From: Pseudidiomarina gelatinasegens | GTDB taxonomy: Bacteria > Pseudomonadota > Gammaproteobacteria > Enterobacterales > Alteromonadaceae | DNA length: 64,000 nt | NCBI RefSeq assembly: GCF_004025325.1 | Contig: NZ_RSFE01000008.1 | Span: 1 to 64,000 of the forward strand | Direction of reading: 5' to 3' | Shown: positions 37,594-47,336 of the stretch, piece by piece | Numbering within the stretch: position 1 is the stretch's first letter | How the letters are laid out: every line of letters starts with the position of its first letter | Notes under the pieces: model-generated | Seen by the model: only the letters and a program-made list of their open reading frames with translations | Told to the model about the DNA's origin: nothing | Databases searched by the model: none | Translations under genes and position numbers: made by a program

Positions 37594-39870
37594 CTAGTTG
37601 CTTAAATGGAATGGGTGACGGTAGCCAAACAAGCTCTGCTCTAGTAGATCAAGCAAGCTGCGGTTATCGCTTCCCAAGCCTTTTATTATAAATTGAATGC
37701 TTACACCGTTGTCGAACTCTGGAGCGCCGACTTGTGGCAGTCCAGTATTAAATTCTAAATTGCGATTAATGCGTCGATACCCACTAATTCGCATTGCCCA
37801 ACAACAATCACTGTACTGTAACGCAATGAGCGCGTCGTTGGTACGACTGTTTGCAAGGTCGTAATACCAATTTGACGCCATTTGCCAGCGCGGGCTGAGT
37901 TCTACGACACCGATCATGCCAACTTGTTCCACATCTTCTTCAAGTAAGTTGGTAACCGTTCGGTGACTGAATTGAATCAAATTAAATTCGTCTTTTCGGT
38001 ATTCAATCGTCGTTTGGCTCTTACGGGTGCGATGTAGCTCCAAGTTATATTGAATTGAGCTATTGAAGTACATGTTGTTGTTGATGCGAAAACGCGTTTC
38101 CAGAGCTAAATCAGAGCGACTGGCGAGGTTTTCGTCTGCGGATTCTAGCAATTGTGTTTGGCTATTCTCAAAATAATAAATCTGGCCAAAGCTGACGCGG
38201 GCAAGTTCGCGTGCTTGATTATCGAACAAGCTTGTTGATACCCCAACCGTTGCCTGATTGGCGTCGGCAATTCGGTCTAAACCGGAAAAACGCCGGGCAC
38301 GAAATAAGCCTTGGTAATCGTCCTGCATCAACGTTGAGTCGTAGATGCCAATGCCTGACTGATCACGGTAGGGGGTATACAAGTATTGAATCTGCGGTTG
38401 CAAAGTATGCAGGTAGGCTTCATCACCAATTTCCACCGAGCGCTCTAAATTAACACGGCCACGCCAGCGGAACGTTGGCAAGCTCCGAGTTGGATTCGCG
38501 GTTAAACCGGTAGCTAAATTTTGCTCTTGATCGTAGTAAGTGTAGGCATAACTGAGCTCTGCCAACCAATCAAAGCCGGGGTGCTCAAGGTGGTAGCGTA
38601 ACTGTGGCTCTAAATGCACACGCGTGGCCGTGTCGGTGCTGTCATCCTGATTACGAAAATGCGAGAGCTCACTAAATAAGGTGAAATCTAAATCGAGCGG
38701 TGAGCTATGGCTATAGTGACTGGTTATTTGCGGCATGGTTCGATAAGGCGAACGGTAATTGCCGAGCAGTTCAAAGTCTTCCGCACGCAAAGTAACTTGC
38801 CAGTCATCGGTTAAATAATCGAGCTGCGCATGCCGATACAACTGCGCATCGGCACGCCCCGCAAAATCACTGCCCAAATCATTCAGATAGTCATCGTCAC
38901 TAATAAAGGTGCCGTTAATGTAACCGCGCCAATGGTCGCCCCAAATGTGTGATTGTTCAATACGCCATAAGTAGCGTGCACTGTTATCAACTGTGCTGTC
39001 ATCGTTTTCCAAATAAGCGAGATTGTATTGGCCTTCGCTGGTTTCACTTAAGAAACGAAACTCGCCTTGCATCTGTAGGCCACGTTCGGCCATGTATCGT
39101 GGCGCAATAGTTGCATCCATATTAGGTGCGATGTTGATGTAATAAGGTGCTTCAACCTCGAACCCGTTCTTCTGTGATGAACGGAACGTTGGGAACAAAA
39201 ATCCAGATTTTCGCGCGTCAGTCACAGGAAAATTGATATATGGAATATAAAGAACCGGCAGCCCAAACAGTTCAAACTTGGCATGCCAAGCTTCACCCCA
39301 TTCTTCGTCTTCACTTAAAGAAATCTCTTGCGCGCTCATCTGCCATGCAGGGTTGTCACCCGGGCATGTGGTAAATGTTGAACCCTCTAGAATGACGCGT
39401 TGGGGTGACAACGACAACACATCGGCTTTGCCATGCGCGCCAGTTGCTGTGAGTTGATACCGAGCGCCGCTCAAAAAGGCACGATTTTCACCTGAGTTTA
39501 AGCGGAAATTCTCAGACGCGACCTGCACATACCCATTAGTGAAACGTGTTGCACCGCTGGCGTTAATATTTCCGGTTTGCTGGTTTATCTGTGCTTGTTG
39601 GGTACGCAGTTGCTGCGCATCAAGCTGCACTTCAACATTGCCGTAAAAAGATGCAACCTGTGTGGTTGAGTCGATATCTGCGCGGTTAGCTCGCACGCCA
39701 ATGGCGCCAGTGGGTAGGCCCGTGATTGGGTGGGTTGGGGCATCAAATAACGGAGCAGGAAGCGGGCATACTTCGGACAGTTGCGCGTTCGCTGGTTGCT
39801 GCGCATGAACAGAATAGCTGCTGATCGCAAGTGCTACCGTCCATAACGAGGTCCGAAAATTTTTATGCAT
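37594..39870 (-). CDS. lptD: LPS-assembly protein LptD
   Basis: The 758-residue precursor has a signal peptide (about 1-23), an N-terminal beta-jellyroll (about 55-190, LptA-like), and a large C-terminal barrel. With LptE it inserts lipopolysaccharide into the outer leaflet. The Cys residues at about 35, 168 and the adjacent pair near the barrel end (SDCCW) suit the inter-domain disulfides of E. coli LptD. It leads the six-gene operon and is divergent from amgK. Confidence 0.96.
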   Translation of the reverse strand: MHKNFRTSLWTVALAISSYSVHAQQPANAQLSEVCPLPAPLFDAPTHPITGLPTGAIGVRANRADIDSTTQVASFYGNVEVQLDAQQLRTQQAQINQQTGNINASGATRFTNGYVQVASENFRLNSGENRAFLSGARYQLTATGAHGKADVLSLSPQRVILEGSTFTTCPGDNPAWQMSAQEISLSEDEEWGEAWHAKFELFGLPVLYIPYINFPVTDARKSGFLFPTFRSSQKNGFEVEAPYYINIAPNMDATIAPRYMAERGLQMQGEFRFLSETSEGQYNLAYLENDDSTVDNSARYLWRIEQSHIWGDHWRGYINGTFISDDDYLNDLGSDFAGRADAQLYRHAQLDYLTDDWQVTLRAEDFELLGNYRSPYRTMPQITSHYSHSSPLDLDFTLFSELSHFRNQDDSTDTATRVHLEPQLRYHLEHPGFDWLAELSYAYTYYDQEQNLATGLTANPTRSLPTFRWRGRVNLERSVEIGDEAYLHTLQPQIQYLYTPYRDQSGIGIYDSTLMQDDYQGLFRARRFSGLDRIADANQATVGVSTSLFDNQARELARVSFGQIYYFENSQTQLLESADENLASRSDLALETRFRINNNMYFNSSIQYNLELHRTRKSQTTIEYRKDEFNLIQFSHRTVTNLLEEDVEQVGMIGVVELSPRWQMASNWYYDLANSRTNDALIALQYSDCCWAMRISGYRRINRNLEFNTGLPQVGAPEFDNGVSIQFIIKGLGSDNRSLLDLLEQSLFGYRHPFHLSN

Positions 39871-40015
39871 GTAGCCAAATACCCAAGTTTTCCTTCACAA
39901 TGTGCAGGCTATGATAAAGCAATTTTTATTCTGCTGCCATTTGCTACACTGGGTTTTTCACTTATCTGTCAGCGGCAGCATGATTTGATGAATAAATAAT
40001 CGCCACGAGGGCCAT

Positions 40016-41020
40016 GTGAACGAACAACGAGAAATACAATTACAAGCCTGGTGTGAGGCTGTCACCGGTTACCGTCAACAGCGATTACAGCCCGTGTCAG
40101 GCGACGCGAGTTTTCGTCGTTATTTTCGCACCTCTGACGGGCACCGCAGTTTGATTGCTGTTGATGCGCCGCCACCGCAGGAATCGTTACAACCATTTAT
40201 TGCGATTGCTCAAGCCTACGCAGAGCAGGGCGTAAATGTCCCCGAAGTTATTGCTGCAGACGAGAAGCAAGGCTTCATGTTGTTGTCAGATCTAGGGTCA
40301 ACGTTGTTACTCAGCGAGCTGACGGAAGCGTCAATGAGCGGTTGGTATCGGCAAGCATTAGCTGATTTAACCGCGATAATGCGTGTGCAAAACACCGAAC
40401 TGGGCTCATTACCCAACTATGACGAGGCTTTGTTGCGGCGCGAATTAGACTTGTTTCATGATTGGTTGGTCGGCACCCATCTTGGGCTGAGCCTGTCTCA
40501 TGAAGAAAAAGCGATGTGGGCGAATTTTTGCGACACGCTAACCGCTAATGCACTTGAGCAGCCGCAAGTTGGCGTTCATCGCGATTACCATGCCCGCAAT
40601 ATTATGGTGCAAGCACACCAGAAATTAGCTTATATCGACTTTCAGGACGCGGTGCGTGGGCCGATAACCTATGACGCGGTGAGCTTACTGCGCGACTGTT
40701 ACGTGCGTTGGCCCCATGATTTGGTACAACAGCTTAGCCATGATTTGTATAATCAATTGCAGCATCAACAATTACTTCCCGTTGCGGTTTCCGTTGAGCA
40801 ATGGCAACGCTGGTTTGACTTGATGGGCCTGCAGCGTCACACCAAAGCGGCTGGAATTTTTGCGCGGCTTTATCATCGCGATGGCAAAACAGGCTACTTA
40901 CAAGACATACCGCGCACAGTGGACTATCTGTACGACATCGCTGGGTTTTATCCGGAGTTTAACGACTACCGCCATTGGTTGGCCGAGCGGGTGCAACCCG
41001 CGCTGCAGGAACTAATCTGA
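40016..41020 (+). CDS. amgK: N-acetylmuramate/N-acetylglucosamine kinase AmgK
   Basis: The 334-residue aminoglycoside-phosphotransferase-fold kinase phosphorylates MurNAc at the anomeric carbon in wall recycling. The kinase motifs are VHRDYHARNIM and YIDFQDAVRGP. The identification rests on these and on the overlapping murU gene and lptD neighbour, the arrangement known in Pseudomonas. GTG start behind GAGG; an ATG two bases before meets a stop at once. The pathway lets the cell refill UDP-MurNAc without MurA. Confidence 0.93.
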   Translation: MNEQREIQLQAWCEAVTGYRQQRLQPVSGDASFRRYFRTSDGHRSLIAVDAPPPQESLQPFIAIAQAYAEQGVNVPEVIAADEKQGFMLLSDLGSTLLLSELTEASMSGWYRQALADLTAIMRVQNTELGSLPNYDEALLRRELDLFHDWLVGTHLGLSLSHEEKAMWANFCDTLTANALEQPQVGVHRDYHARNIMVQAHQKLAYIDFQDAVRGPITYDAVSLLRDCYVRWPHDLVQQLSHDLYNQLQHQQLLPVAVSVEQWQRWFDLMGLQRHTKAAGIFARLYHRDGKTGYLQDIPRTVDYLYDIAGFYPEFNDYRHWLAERVQPALQELI

Positions 41021-41697
41021 TGCGCGCCATGATATTAGCAGCGGGCCGAGGCGAACGTATGCGCCCGCTGACCGACACCACCCCAAAACCTTTGCTGGAA
41101 GTAAACGGCAAAGCGCTGATTGAATATCACCTTGATCAACTTGCCAAGCAAGGTGTCGAGTGTGTAGTAATTAATCATGCGTGGCTGGGTGAAAAAATCG
41201 AAACACAGTTAGGAGACGGCCGCCGCTTTGGTTTGAGCATTGTCTATTCGGCAGAACCGTCTGGTGGCCTGGAAACAGCCGGGGGGATTATCCGCGCGTT
41301 ACCTTATTTGGGTACTGAACCCTTTTGGGTCATCAATGGCGATATATTCACAGACTTTGATTTTGCTCAGCTGCCGCAACAGCTATCAACCGGACATTTA
41401 GCCCACCTGTTGTTGACGAAGAATCCCCCCCATAATCGGCAGGGCGACTTTACGGTAAAAAATGGTCTATTAAAGTGTGCGGAAGAAGGTGAAACCAGTT
41501 ACACATACACGGGCATGGGCTTGTATTCACCAGAAATGTTCTCCATGTATAATCCTGGCAGTGAGCAGTTTGTTCGGTTACGCCCATTCTTAGATAAAGG
41601 CGCACAGCAACAACAGTTAGCAGCAACAATCATCGACGCCGCATGGACAGATGTTGGCACGCCCGAACGTTTAGCAGAATTACAGGAGTACCCATGA
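41020..41697 (+). CDS. murU: MurNAc alpha-1-phosphate uridylyltransferase MurU
   Basis: The 225-residue nucleotidyltransferase converts MurNAc 1-phosphate and UTP to UDP-MurNAc. The signature LAAGRGERMRPLTDTTPKPL, GGLETAGGI and WVINGDIF are present. The ATG shares a base with the amgK stop (TGATG), so the two recycling steps are coupled in translation. The stop in turn overlaps the djlA start (ATGA). Confidence 0.95.
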   Translation: MRAMILAAGRGERMRPLTDTTPKPLLEVNGKALIEYHLDQLAKQGVECVVINHAWLGEKIETQLGDGRRFGLSIVYSAEPSGGLETAGGIIRALPYLGTEPFWVINGDIFTDFDFAQLPQQLSTGHLAHLLLTKNPPHNRQGDFTVKNGLLKCAEEGETSYTYTGMGLYSPEMFSMYNPGSEQFVRLRPFLDKGAQQQQLAATIIDAAWTDVGTPERLAELQEYP

Positions 41698-42482
41698 TTT
41701 GGGGTAAGATTCTTGGTGGTTTTTTTGGTTTTCTATTTGCGCGATTTATTGGCCTATTACTCGGTGTTTTAATTGGGCATTGGTTTGATAAGTCGTTGAC
41801 GCGCGCCATGCAACAGGGCGCAGCACAACAGCCTCAGCAATTTGTGAGCACGTTATTTGGTGTGCTCGGGCACTTGGCGAAATCAAAGGGCCGTGTCACC
41901 ACACAAGACATTGATTACGTCACACAACTCATGACCCATTTGCAACTCTCTGAAGACGCGCGCGCGCAAGCGCAAGAAAGTTTTCGTGAGGGTAAAGAAG
42001 CTGATTTTCCGTTAACGCAACGGGTGCAACAGTTACGTGCACAGCTTGCGTGGCGACGTGATTTATTGCAGTTTTTCCTGGAGCAGTTGCTCACAGTCGC
42101 CTTGCACGATGGCCAGCTTGATCAAGCCGAATACGATGTTTTGGTGAAAGTGACCGAAGCACTTGGTTTTCGTCGCGCACAACTGGATATCTTGCTGCAA
42201 ATGGCGCAAGCCGGGCAACGGTTTGGCGGTGGTGGGCGCTCAAGTCAGCAAAATGCGCAGGCCTCAGCGAGTCAAATTGATGATGCATACGCCGTGCTCG
42301 GGGTTGCCCGCTCAGCAAGTTTCTCTGACGTGAAAAAAGCGTACCGCAAGCTGATGAATAAACATCATCCAGATAAGCTAGCAGCACAGGGTTTACCGCC
42401 TGAAATGCGTGAGTCTGCTCAGGCAAAAGCACAGCAAATTCAGGCAGCGTACGAGCTTATTAAAAGTCGGCAGGACAATTAA
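41694..42482 (+). CDS. djlA: Membrane-anchored DnaK co-chaperone DjlA
   Basis: The 262-residue protein has an N-terminal membrane segment rich in Gly and Phe (about 5-28), a central TerB-like helical domain (about 50-185), and a C-terminal J domain (about 198-262) with the HPD tripeptide in NKHHPDKL. It stimulates DnaK at the membrane. The start at 41694 has AGGAG upstream and overlaps the murU stop. Its last 23 bases overlap convergent rluA. Confidence 0.96.
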   Translation: MIWGKILGGFFGFLFARFIGLLLGVLIGHWFDKSLTRAMQQGAAQQPQQFVSTLFGVLGHLAKSKGRVTTQDIDYVTQLMTHLQLSEDARAQAQESFREGKEADFPLTQRVQQLRAQLAWRRDLLQFFLEQLLTVALHDGQLDQAEYDVLVKVTEALGFRRAQLDILLQMAQAGQRFGGGGRSSQQNAQASASQIDDAYAVLGVARSASFSDVKKAYRKLMNKHHPDKLAAQGLPPEMRESAQAKAQQIQAAYELIKSRQDN

Positions 42483-43116
42483 AGGTAAGCTCAACGCCAG
42501 TTTTTGGGTGCGTAAAAGCGAGTTTTTCAGCGTGCAGTAACAGCCGGTTTGCAGCCGCATAGGCTTCGGTTCCGGCGTAAAACTTATCGCCGAGAATCGG
42601 AGTTCCGAGGGCTTGCATATGCACCCGCAGTTGATGTGAGCGGCCGGTGTATGGCGTCAACTCAACCACATCACCGGCAGCATGTTCGGCAATAACTCGG
42701 TAAAGCGTCGCGGCAGGTTTGCCCAGACGCAAATCGACCATTTGCCGTGGCCGATTTGGCCAGTCGCAGCGCACTGCCAATTCAATTAAACCGCGATTTG
42801 CAGGTAAGTGCCCCCACACATGAGCACGATAGCGTTTTGTCACCGTGCGCCGCTCAAATTGCCGCTGTAGTCCAGCCTGCGTTACCTTGTCGCGAGCAAA
42901 CACCATCAAGCCCGACGTTGCCATGTCCAAGCGGTGTACTACGCGTAGATTAGGCATCACGCGTTCTAACCGTGTCCACACCGAGTCGCGGTGTTCTGGT
43001 GCTTTACCAGGCACGCTTAACAAGCCGCTTTGCTTATTGACCACCACCAGGTCAGCATCGCTGTAAACAATTGTCACAAACGGATGCATGGGGGGTGCGT
43101 AGTGAAGCAGCGTCAT
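42460..43116 (-). CDS. rluA: Dual-specificity 23S rRNA/tRNA pseudouridine synthase RluA
   Basis: The 218-residue enzyme makes pseudouridine 746 in 23S rRNA and 32 in several tRNAs. The catalytic Asp is in VHRLDMATSGL; CDWPNRPRQ, TGRSHQLRVHM and LGDKFY match E. coli RluA (219). The ATG overlaps the rapA stop (ATGA), as in the E. coli rapA-rluA pair. The 3' end overlaps djlA by 23 bases. Confidence 0.96.
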   Translation of the reverse strand: MTLLHYAPPMHPFVTIVYSDADLVVVNKQSGLLSVPGKAPEHRDSVWTRLERVMPNLRVVHRLDMATSGLMVFARDKVTQAGLQRQFERRTVTKRYRAHVWGHLPANRGLIELAVRCDWPNRPRQMVDLRLGKPAATLYRVIAEHAAGDVVELTPYTGRSHQLRVHMQALGTPILGDKFYAGTEAYAAANRLLLHAEKLAFTHPKTGVELTFNCPADF

Positions 43117-45791
43117 GCAGACATGTTCACTATCACGCGCACTGAATCAAGCTGCAGAACAGGTTGTTCAAGGGCTTCCAGCAGCCCTTGCTGGCGCAAC
43201 GCTACCGCTTCGATTTCGCTGTCACGTACCAGTGGGTTGCGTTCCCGTAAATTGATCAAGCGTTGTTGTTGTGACGACATCGCTTCTTTCACGTGGTGTC
43301 GAGCCTGCTCAAGCTGTTGTTGCTGGCCTAGCTCCGCGGGTTTCCAAGCGGTTTGAATGGCTTTTTGACAGGCACTGCGTAGCTGTTTGAGCAGTTGCCG
43401 CGCTTGCTTTTTATCAATGAACTGCAGTTGCTTATCCAGCACACCGGCTGCAACTTTATCGGTTAAGTCGCGGCCGTTGCTATCGAGCAATACGCGAAAG
43501 CTATGGCGCGGGTAAAACTCGCTCATCACCAGTTGTTTCGGTGCCATGGCAAAACTACTGAAGTGCAGCTCAATAAACCAAGCTCCGGCAGGCAGGGCGC
43601 GATTTTGCATGAGTCCAACAGCGGTGCTGCCATAAGTGTCGTTGGTCAATAACTCTAACGCTTGCTGCACCAGCGGGTGATCCCAACTCAAATAAGCAAC
43701 GTCTTCGTGAGTCAGTGCATACTCCCGTGAAAAAGTGACGGTGATGCCTTCGTCGGGTAAGCCTTCCATCGGCACGCGCATTTGCTCTGACGGGCGTAGC
43801 CAACCGCTATCTTCGTTGAGGCGGTCGAATTCAATTCCGAAACGCGCCCAAAACGACACCATAAAGGATTCAAGCTCGCTCGCTTGTTCAATTTCGGTAA
43901 TGGTTTCTAGCAGTTGTGCAATCTGATGCGGGCGAAAAGCATTCAGTTCTTGCAGGCGATCTCGGCCGGCATCAACTTCAGCCCGTAAAACTTGGCTGGC
44001 TTCCTGCGTGTCTTCGACAAGATCTTCAAGCTGGTCCAAATCAAAATCACCGGTATCGAGCTCGTCGATAAGCACATTAACCTGCTCGGCAAATTGTTGA
44101 TGCAAATTCGCACCGATACCGTTGGTTTGTGTAAATGCGTTCATCGCGTTGTACCAAGCAAATAAGACCTGCTCAGGTGTGCCTTCAACAACCGGCACAT
44201 GAATCGTGATTTCGTCTTGCTGACCAATTCGGTCGAGACGCCCAATGCGCTGTTCAAGTAAATCCGGGTGGCGCGGCAAATCAAATAAAATCAAATGTTG
44301 GGCGAACTGAAAATTGCGCCCCTCACTGCCAATCTCGGAACACAGTAACAATGGGCAACCGTCTTCTGGGCTGGCGAAAAATGCCGCGGCACGGTCCCGC
44401 TCAATCAGACTTAAACCTTCATGGAAAACGGCTGCGTGAATACCGTGTTGTATGCGTAACATTTCATGCAATGCGAGCACCATTTCAGCGCTGCGGCAGA
44501 TTAAAACAAACTTGTTCTGTTTGTTTTCTTTCAGCAGGTTTACCAACCAAGCAAAACGGCGCGTTAATGCATCACCCGCCTCGAGCGCTGTCATTTGCAC
44601 GCGCCGTTCAGGGAATCCACCAATATGAGCACGGCTATTGCGAAACATAACCCGGCCGGTGCCATAACTGTCTAATAGCTCATCCAGCGTGGAATTGTCG
44701 CCGGAACTTGCAAGCGCTTCAGCTTGTGGCGCCAAGGCTTTGTAATTGGCTTGATCCGATTTGAATTTTTCAAAGCTATCAAAGCGGTCGGGATCAAGCA
44801 GTTGAAGCCGTGCAAAGTGCGCTTCTAAACCTGCTTGTTCAGGTGTTGCAGTAAGCAGTAACACGCTCGATATCTGCTCACATAATTGTTGCACCAAGGC
44901 AAAACGTTGATCTTGAGGCGCAATTTGATGGGCCTCATCAATGATTAACAAGTCCCAGTCCACTTCGAGTAATTCCGCGGACCACATTGGATGCGACAAC
45001 AACGACTGCGGGATAACGACAAGTTGCTCACTGGCAAATACAGCGCCACCGTCAAGTGCAGCTTGTTCGCAGCGTTCAGTATCAAACAGACTAAAGCGAA
45101 GGTTGAACCGACGCAGCAACTCAACCAACCATTGATGCGCCAAACTGTCAGGAACCACAATAAGAACGCGCTCGCTGCGTCCGGTCAGTAGTCTGCGCTG
45201 CATAATTAAGCCGGCTTCGATGGTTTTACCCAAACCCACTTCATCAGCCAGTAGCACACGTGGATGGTGGCGATCGGCTACAGTCGCAGCGATATAGAGT
45301 TGATGTGGCAGTAATTCTGCGCGCGCGCCAATCAAGCCTGCAGCGGGGCTTGTTTGCCATGCACTTAAATGATGGTGAGCCTGTAAGCGCAGTTGATACA
45401 TGTCTAAGCGATCAACTTTGCCGGCCAGAATACGTGTTAACGGATGGTTGGTAGCAACTTGTGCGGCTAGCTGCGCCTCAGGAACGGTCACAGATTCATC
45501 GGAGTCTTCACGAACCCCATGATAAGTCAGTACGCCGTTGTGTTCGTCGACTTGATTGACGCGGAAGTGCCAACCATCACCATGTTGGCCCTGTTCATCA
45601 ACTAACAACTGGTAGCGCGCTAGCGGAGCGTCAGCTATCGCATACTGTCGAAATTCACCAGTAACTGGGAATAGTACAGTAACCATTCGTCCTTGCAGTT
45701 GGCTAACTATACCAAGTCCCTGTTCCATCTCAGTTTCACTGAGCCATCGTTGACCCGGAATAAATCGCATTGACGTTGTGTTCGCTACCAT
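43113..45791 (-). CDS. rapA: RNA polymerase-associated ATPase RapA
   Basis: The 892-residue Swi2/Snf2-family protein recycles stalled RNA polymerase. It has tandem Tudor-like N-terminal domains, helicase motif I DEVGLGKTIEAGL, the DEAH box (IIDEAHQ), TATPEQ, motif VI RIGRLDRIGQ, and a C-terminal RapA-specific region. It is about 76 residues shorter than E. coli RapA (968), mainly spread over the C-terminal half. I use the ATG at 45791; a second ATG seven codons in gives the more usual MRFIPGQRW start but has no better ribosome-binding site. Confidence 0.95.
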   Translation of the reverse strand: MVANTTSMRFIPGQRWLSETEMEQGLGIVSQLQGRMVTVLFPVTGEFRQYAIADAPLARYQLLVDEQGQHGDGWHFRVNQVDEHNGVLTYHGVREDSDESVTVPEAQLAAQVATNHPLTRILAGKVDRLDMYQLRLQAHHHLSAWQTSPAAGLIGARAELLPHQLYIAATVADRHHPRVLLADEVGLGKTIEAGLIMQRRLLTGRSERVLIVVPDSLAHQWLVELLRRFNLRFSLFDTERCEQAALDGGAVFASEQLVVIPQSLLSHPMWSAELLEVDWDLLIIDEAHQIAPQDQRFALVQQLCEQISSVLLLTATPEQAGLEAHFARLQLLDPDRFDSFEKFKSDQANYKALAPQAEALASSGDNSTLDELLDSYGTGRVMFRNSRAHIGGFPERRVQMTALEAGDALTRRFAWLVNLLKENKQNKFVLICRSAEMVLALHEMLRIQHGIHAAVFHEGLSLIERDRAAAFFASPEDGCPLLLCSEIGSEGRNFQFAQHLILFDLPRHPDLLEQRIGRLDRIGQQDEITIHVPVVEGTPEQVLFAWYNAMNAFTQTNGIGANLHQQFAEQVNVLIDELDTGDFDLDQLEDLVEDTQEASQVLRAEVDAGRDRLQELNAFRPHQIAQLLETITEIEQASELESFMVSFWARFGIEFDRLNEDSGWLRPSEQMRVPMEGLPDEGITVTFSREYALTHEDVAYLSWDHPLVQQALELLTNDTYGSTAVGLMQNRALPAGAWFIELHFSSFAMAPKQLVMSEFYPRHSFRVLLDSNGRDLTDKVAAGVLDKQLQFIDKKQARQLLKQLRSACQKAIQTAWKPAELGQQQQLEQARHHVKEAMSSQQQRLINLRERNPLVRDSEIEAVALRQQGLLEALEQPVLQLDSVRVIVNMSA

Positions 45792-45950
45792 TCAAATAAG
45801 ACCTTTAACAGCATAGTCGATAATAAGGGCGCACATGGTAGCGAAATTTATTTCAATATTCACACCATTTTCACGAAAGTTAGGCTAGTCTTAGAAATGA
45901 ATGGCACGTTATCAAAATCATTAAAATACCAACGTAGCTTGAGGTACAAC

Positions 45951-47336
45951 ATGTCCGAAACCGTTCCAAAGTTTTATCTACTTGATACTAATATCCTGCT
46001 GCACGAACCCCTCGCTTTTTTAAACTTCGATGAACACAATGTTGTGATACCAATGGTTGTCCTAGAGGAGTTGGACAACATCAAAGATCGCCATAAAGAC
46101 GTAAGCCGTGAGGCTCGAGTGGCGATTCGGTCACTCGAAAATGCGTTGAAGGACGCAACCCCCGAAGAAATTCTTGAAGGCGTACCGCTGAGCAATATGG
46201 AAGGTGCGCATCATGCAGAAGGTACTTTAGCGATTTATCCTGATTATCAACTAAAACAACAGGATGCAGCGCTAAATTTGTCTGAAAATGATCACCGGAT
46301 AATTCAAACAGCATTGGAACTGCAGCGCAAACATAAATCTACGAAAGTGGTGTTGGTGACCAAAGACATCAACATGCGCTTGAAGGCAAAGGGGGCTGGG
46401 GTTAAGTGCGTTGAAGACTATCGAACCGATCAGCTTATCGACGATATTCGCTTTTTGTCCAAAGGCTTTGTTGAAGTTGAAGGTGATTTTTGGGCCCATG
46501 TTGGTGACGTTACCAGCGCCCAAGAGGGCCGGGAAACTTTTCATGAGGTTGCGCGCGATGTGCTGCCGACAGTATTCCGCAACCAATACATTATTGATGA
46601 TACCGAGCATTTTGCCGCAAAAGTTGTTGGTTACGACAAAGAAAATATTCGGCTGCATGACATTGGTTTCGAACGCATGATGAGTTACCGAGCCTGGGGA
46701 ATTCACCCTAAAAACATCTACCAAGCTATGGCAATGAACGCCTTATTGGATCCGAGTATCGATTTGGTAATTCTCACTGGGCCTGCGGGCAGCGGTAAAA
46801 CTTTGCTGGCGCTTGCCTCAGCACTGGAGCTCGTTATTGAGCAGGGCATTTATGAAAAAATCATTGTAACGCGCAATACGCCTGAAATTGCCGAGTCCAT
46901 TGGTTATTTACCGGGCACCGAAGAAGAAAAGATGGCGCCGTGGTTAGCGGCCATTACCGATTCGTTGGAAGTGCTGCACAAACAAGATGAGAGTATGGAA
47001 TCAAGCCTGAACTACATTATGAAAAAGGCGAATATCCAGTTTAAATCACTCAATTTCATGCGCGGGCGCAGCATCCAAAATGCGATTGTAATTTTGGACG
47101 AATCGCAAAACTTAACTGCATCGCAATTGAAAACAATCATTACCCGCTGTGGTACCGGAACTAAAATTATTTGTTCGGGTAACTTGGCGCAAATCGATAG
47201 TTACTACCTGACGGCAGTGACTTCTGGGTTAACCTATATTGTGGAGCGCTTTAAAGATTATCCAGGCAGTGCAACAGTTAACTTAAATGGGGTGGTGCGC
47301 AGTTCATTGGCGCAGTACGCAGAAGAGAACCTTTAA
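45951..47336 (+). CDS. PIN domain-PhoH ATPase fusion (PhoH2/YlaK type)
   Basis: The 461-residue protein joins an N-terminal PIN nuclease domain (about 5-165; acidic residues in LLDTNILLHEP, LEELD and TKDINMR) to a C-terminal PhoH ATPase (about 250-455; Walker A GPAGSGKT, Walker B VILDESQN). Mycobacterial PhoH2 of the same layout is an ATP-dependent RNA helicase and ribonuclease; a similar role here is inference. The ATG at 45951 has GAGG six bases upstream; 45897 has none. It is divergent from rapA, and its stop abuts the ruvX stop with no gap. Confidence 0.9.
   Translation: MSETVPKFYLLDTNILLHEPLAFLNFDEHNVVIPMVVLEELDNIKDRHKDVSREARVAIRSLENALKDATPEEILEGVPLSNMEGAHHAEGTLAIYPDYQLKQQDAALNLSENDHRIIQTALELQRKHKSTKVVLVTKDINMRLKAKGAGVKCVEDYRTDQLIDDIRFLSKGFVEVEGDFWAHVGDVTSAQEGRETFHEVARDVLPTVFRNQYIIDDTEHFAAKVVGYDKENIRLHDIGFERMMSYRAWGIHPKNIYQAMAMNALLDPSIDLVILTGPAGSGKTLLALASALELVIEQGIYEKIIVTRNTPEIAESIGYLPGTEEEKMAPWLAAITDSLEVLHKQDESMESSLNYIMKKANIQFKSLNFMRGRSIQNAIVILDESQNLTASQLKTIITRCGTGTKIICSGNLAQIDSYYLTAVTSGLTYIVERFKDYPGSATVNLNGVVRSSLAQYAEENL

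Noticed and set aside
39871-40015. Sigma-E promoter for lptD
   Set aside because: GGAAAACTT on the minus strand resembles a sigma-E -35, but lies only about 20 bases before the lptD start codon, leaving no room for a -10 and leader.
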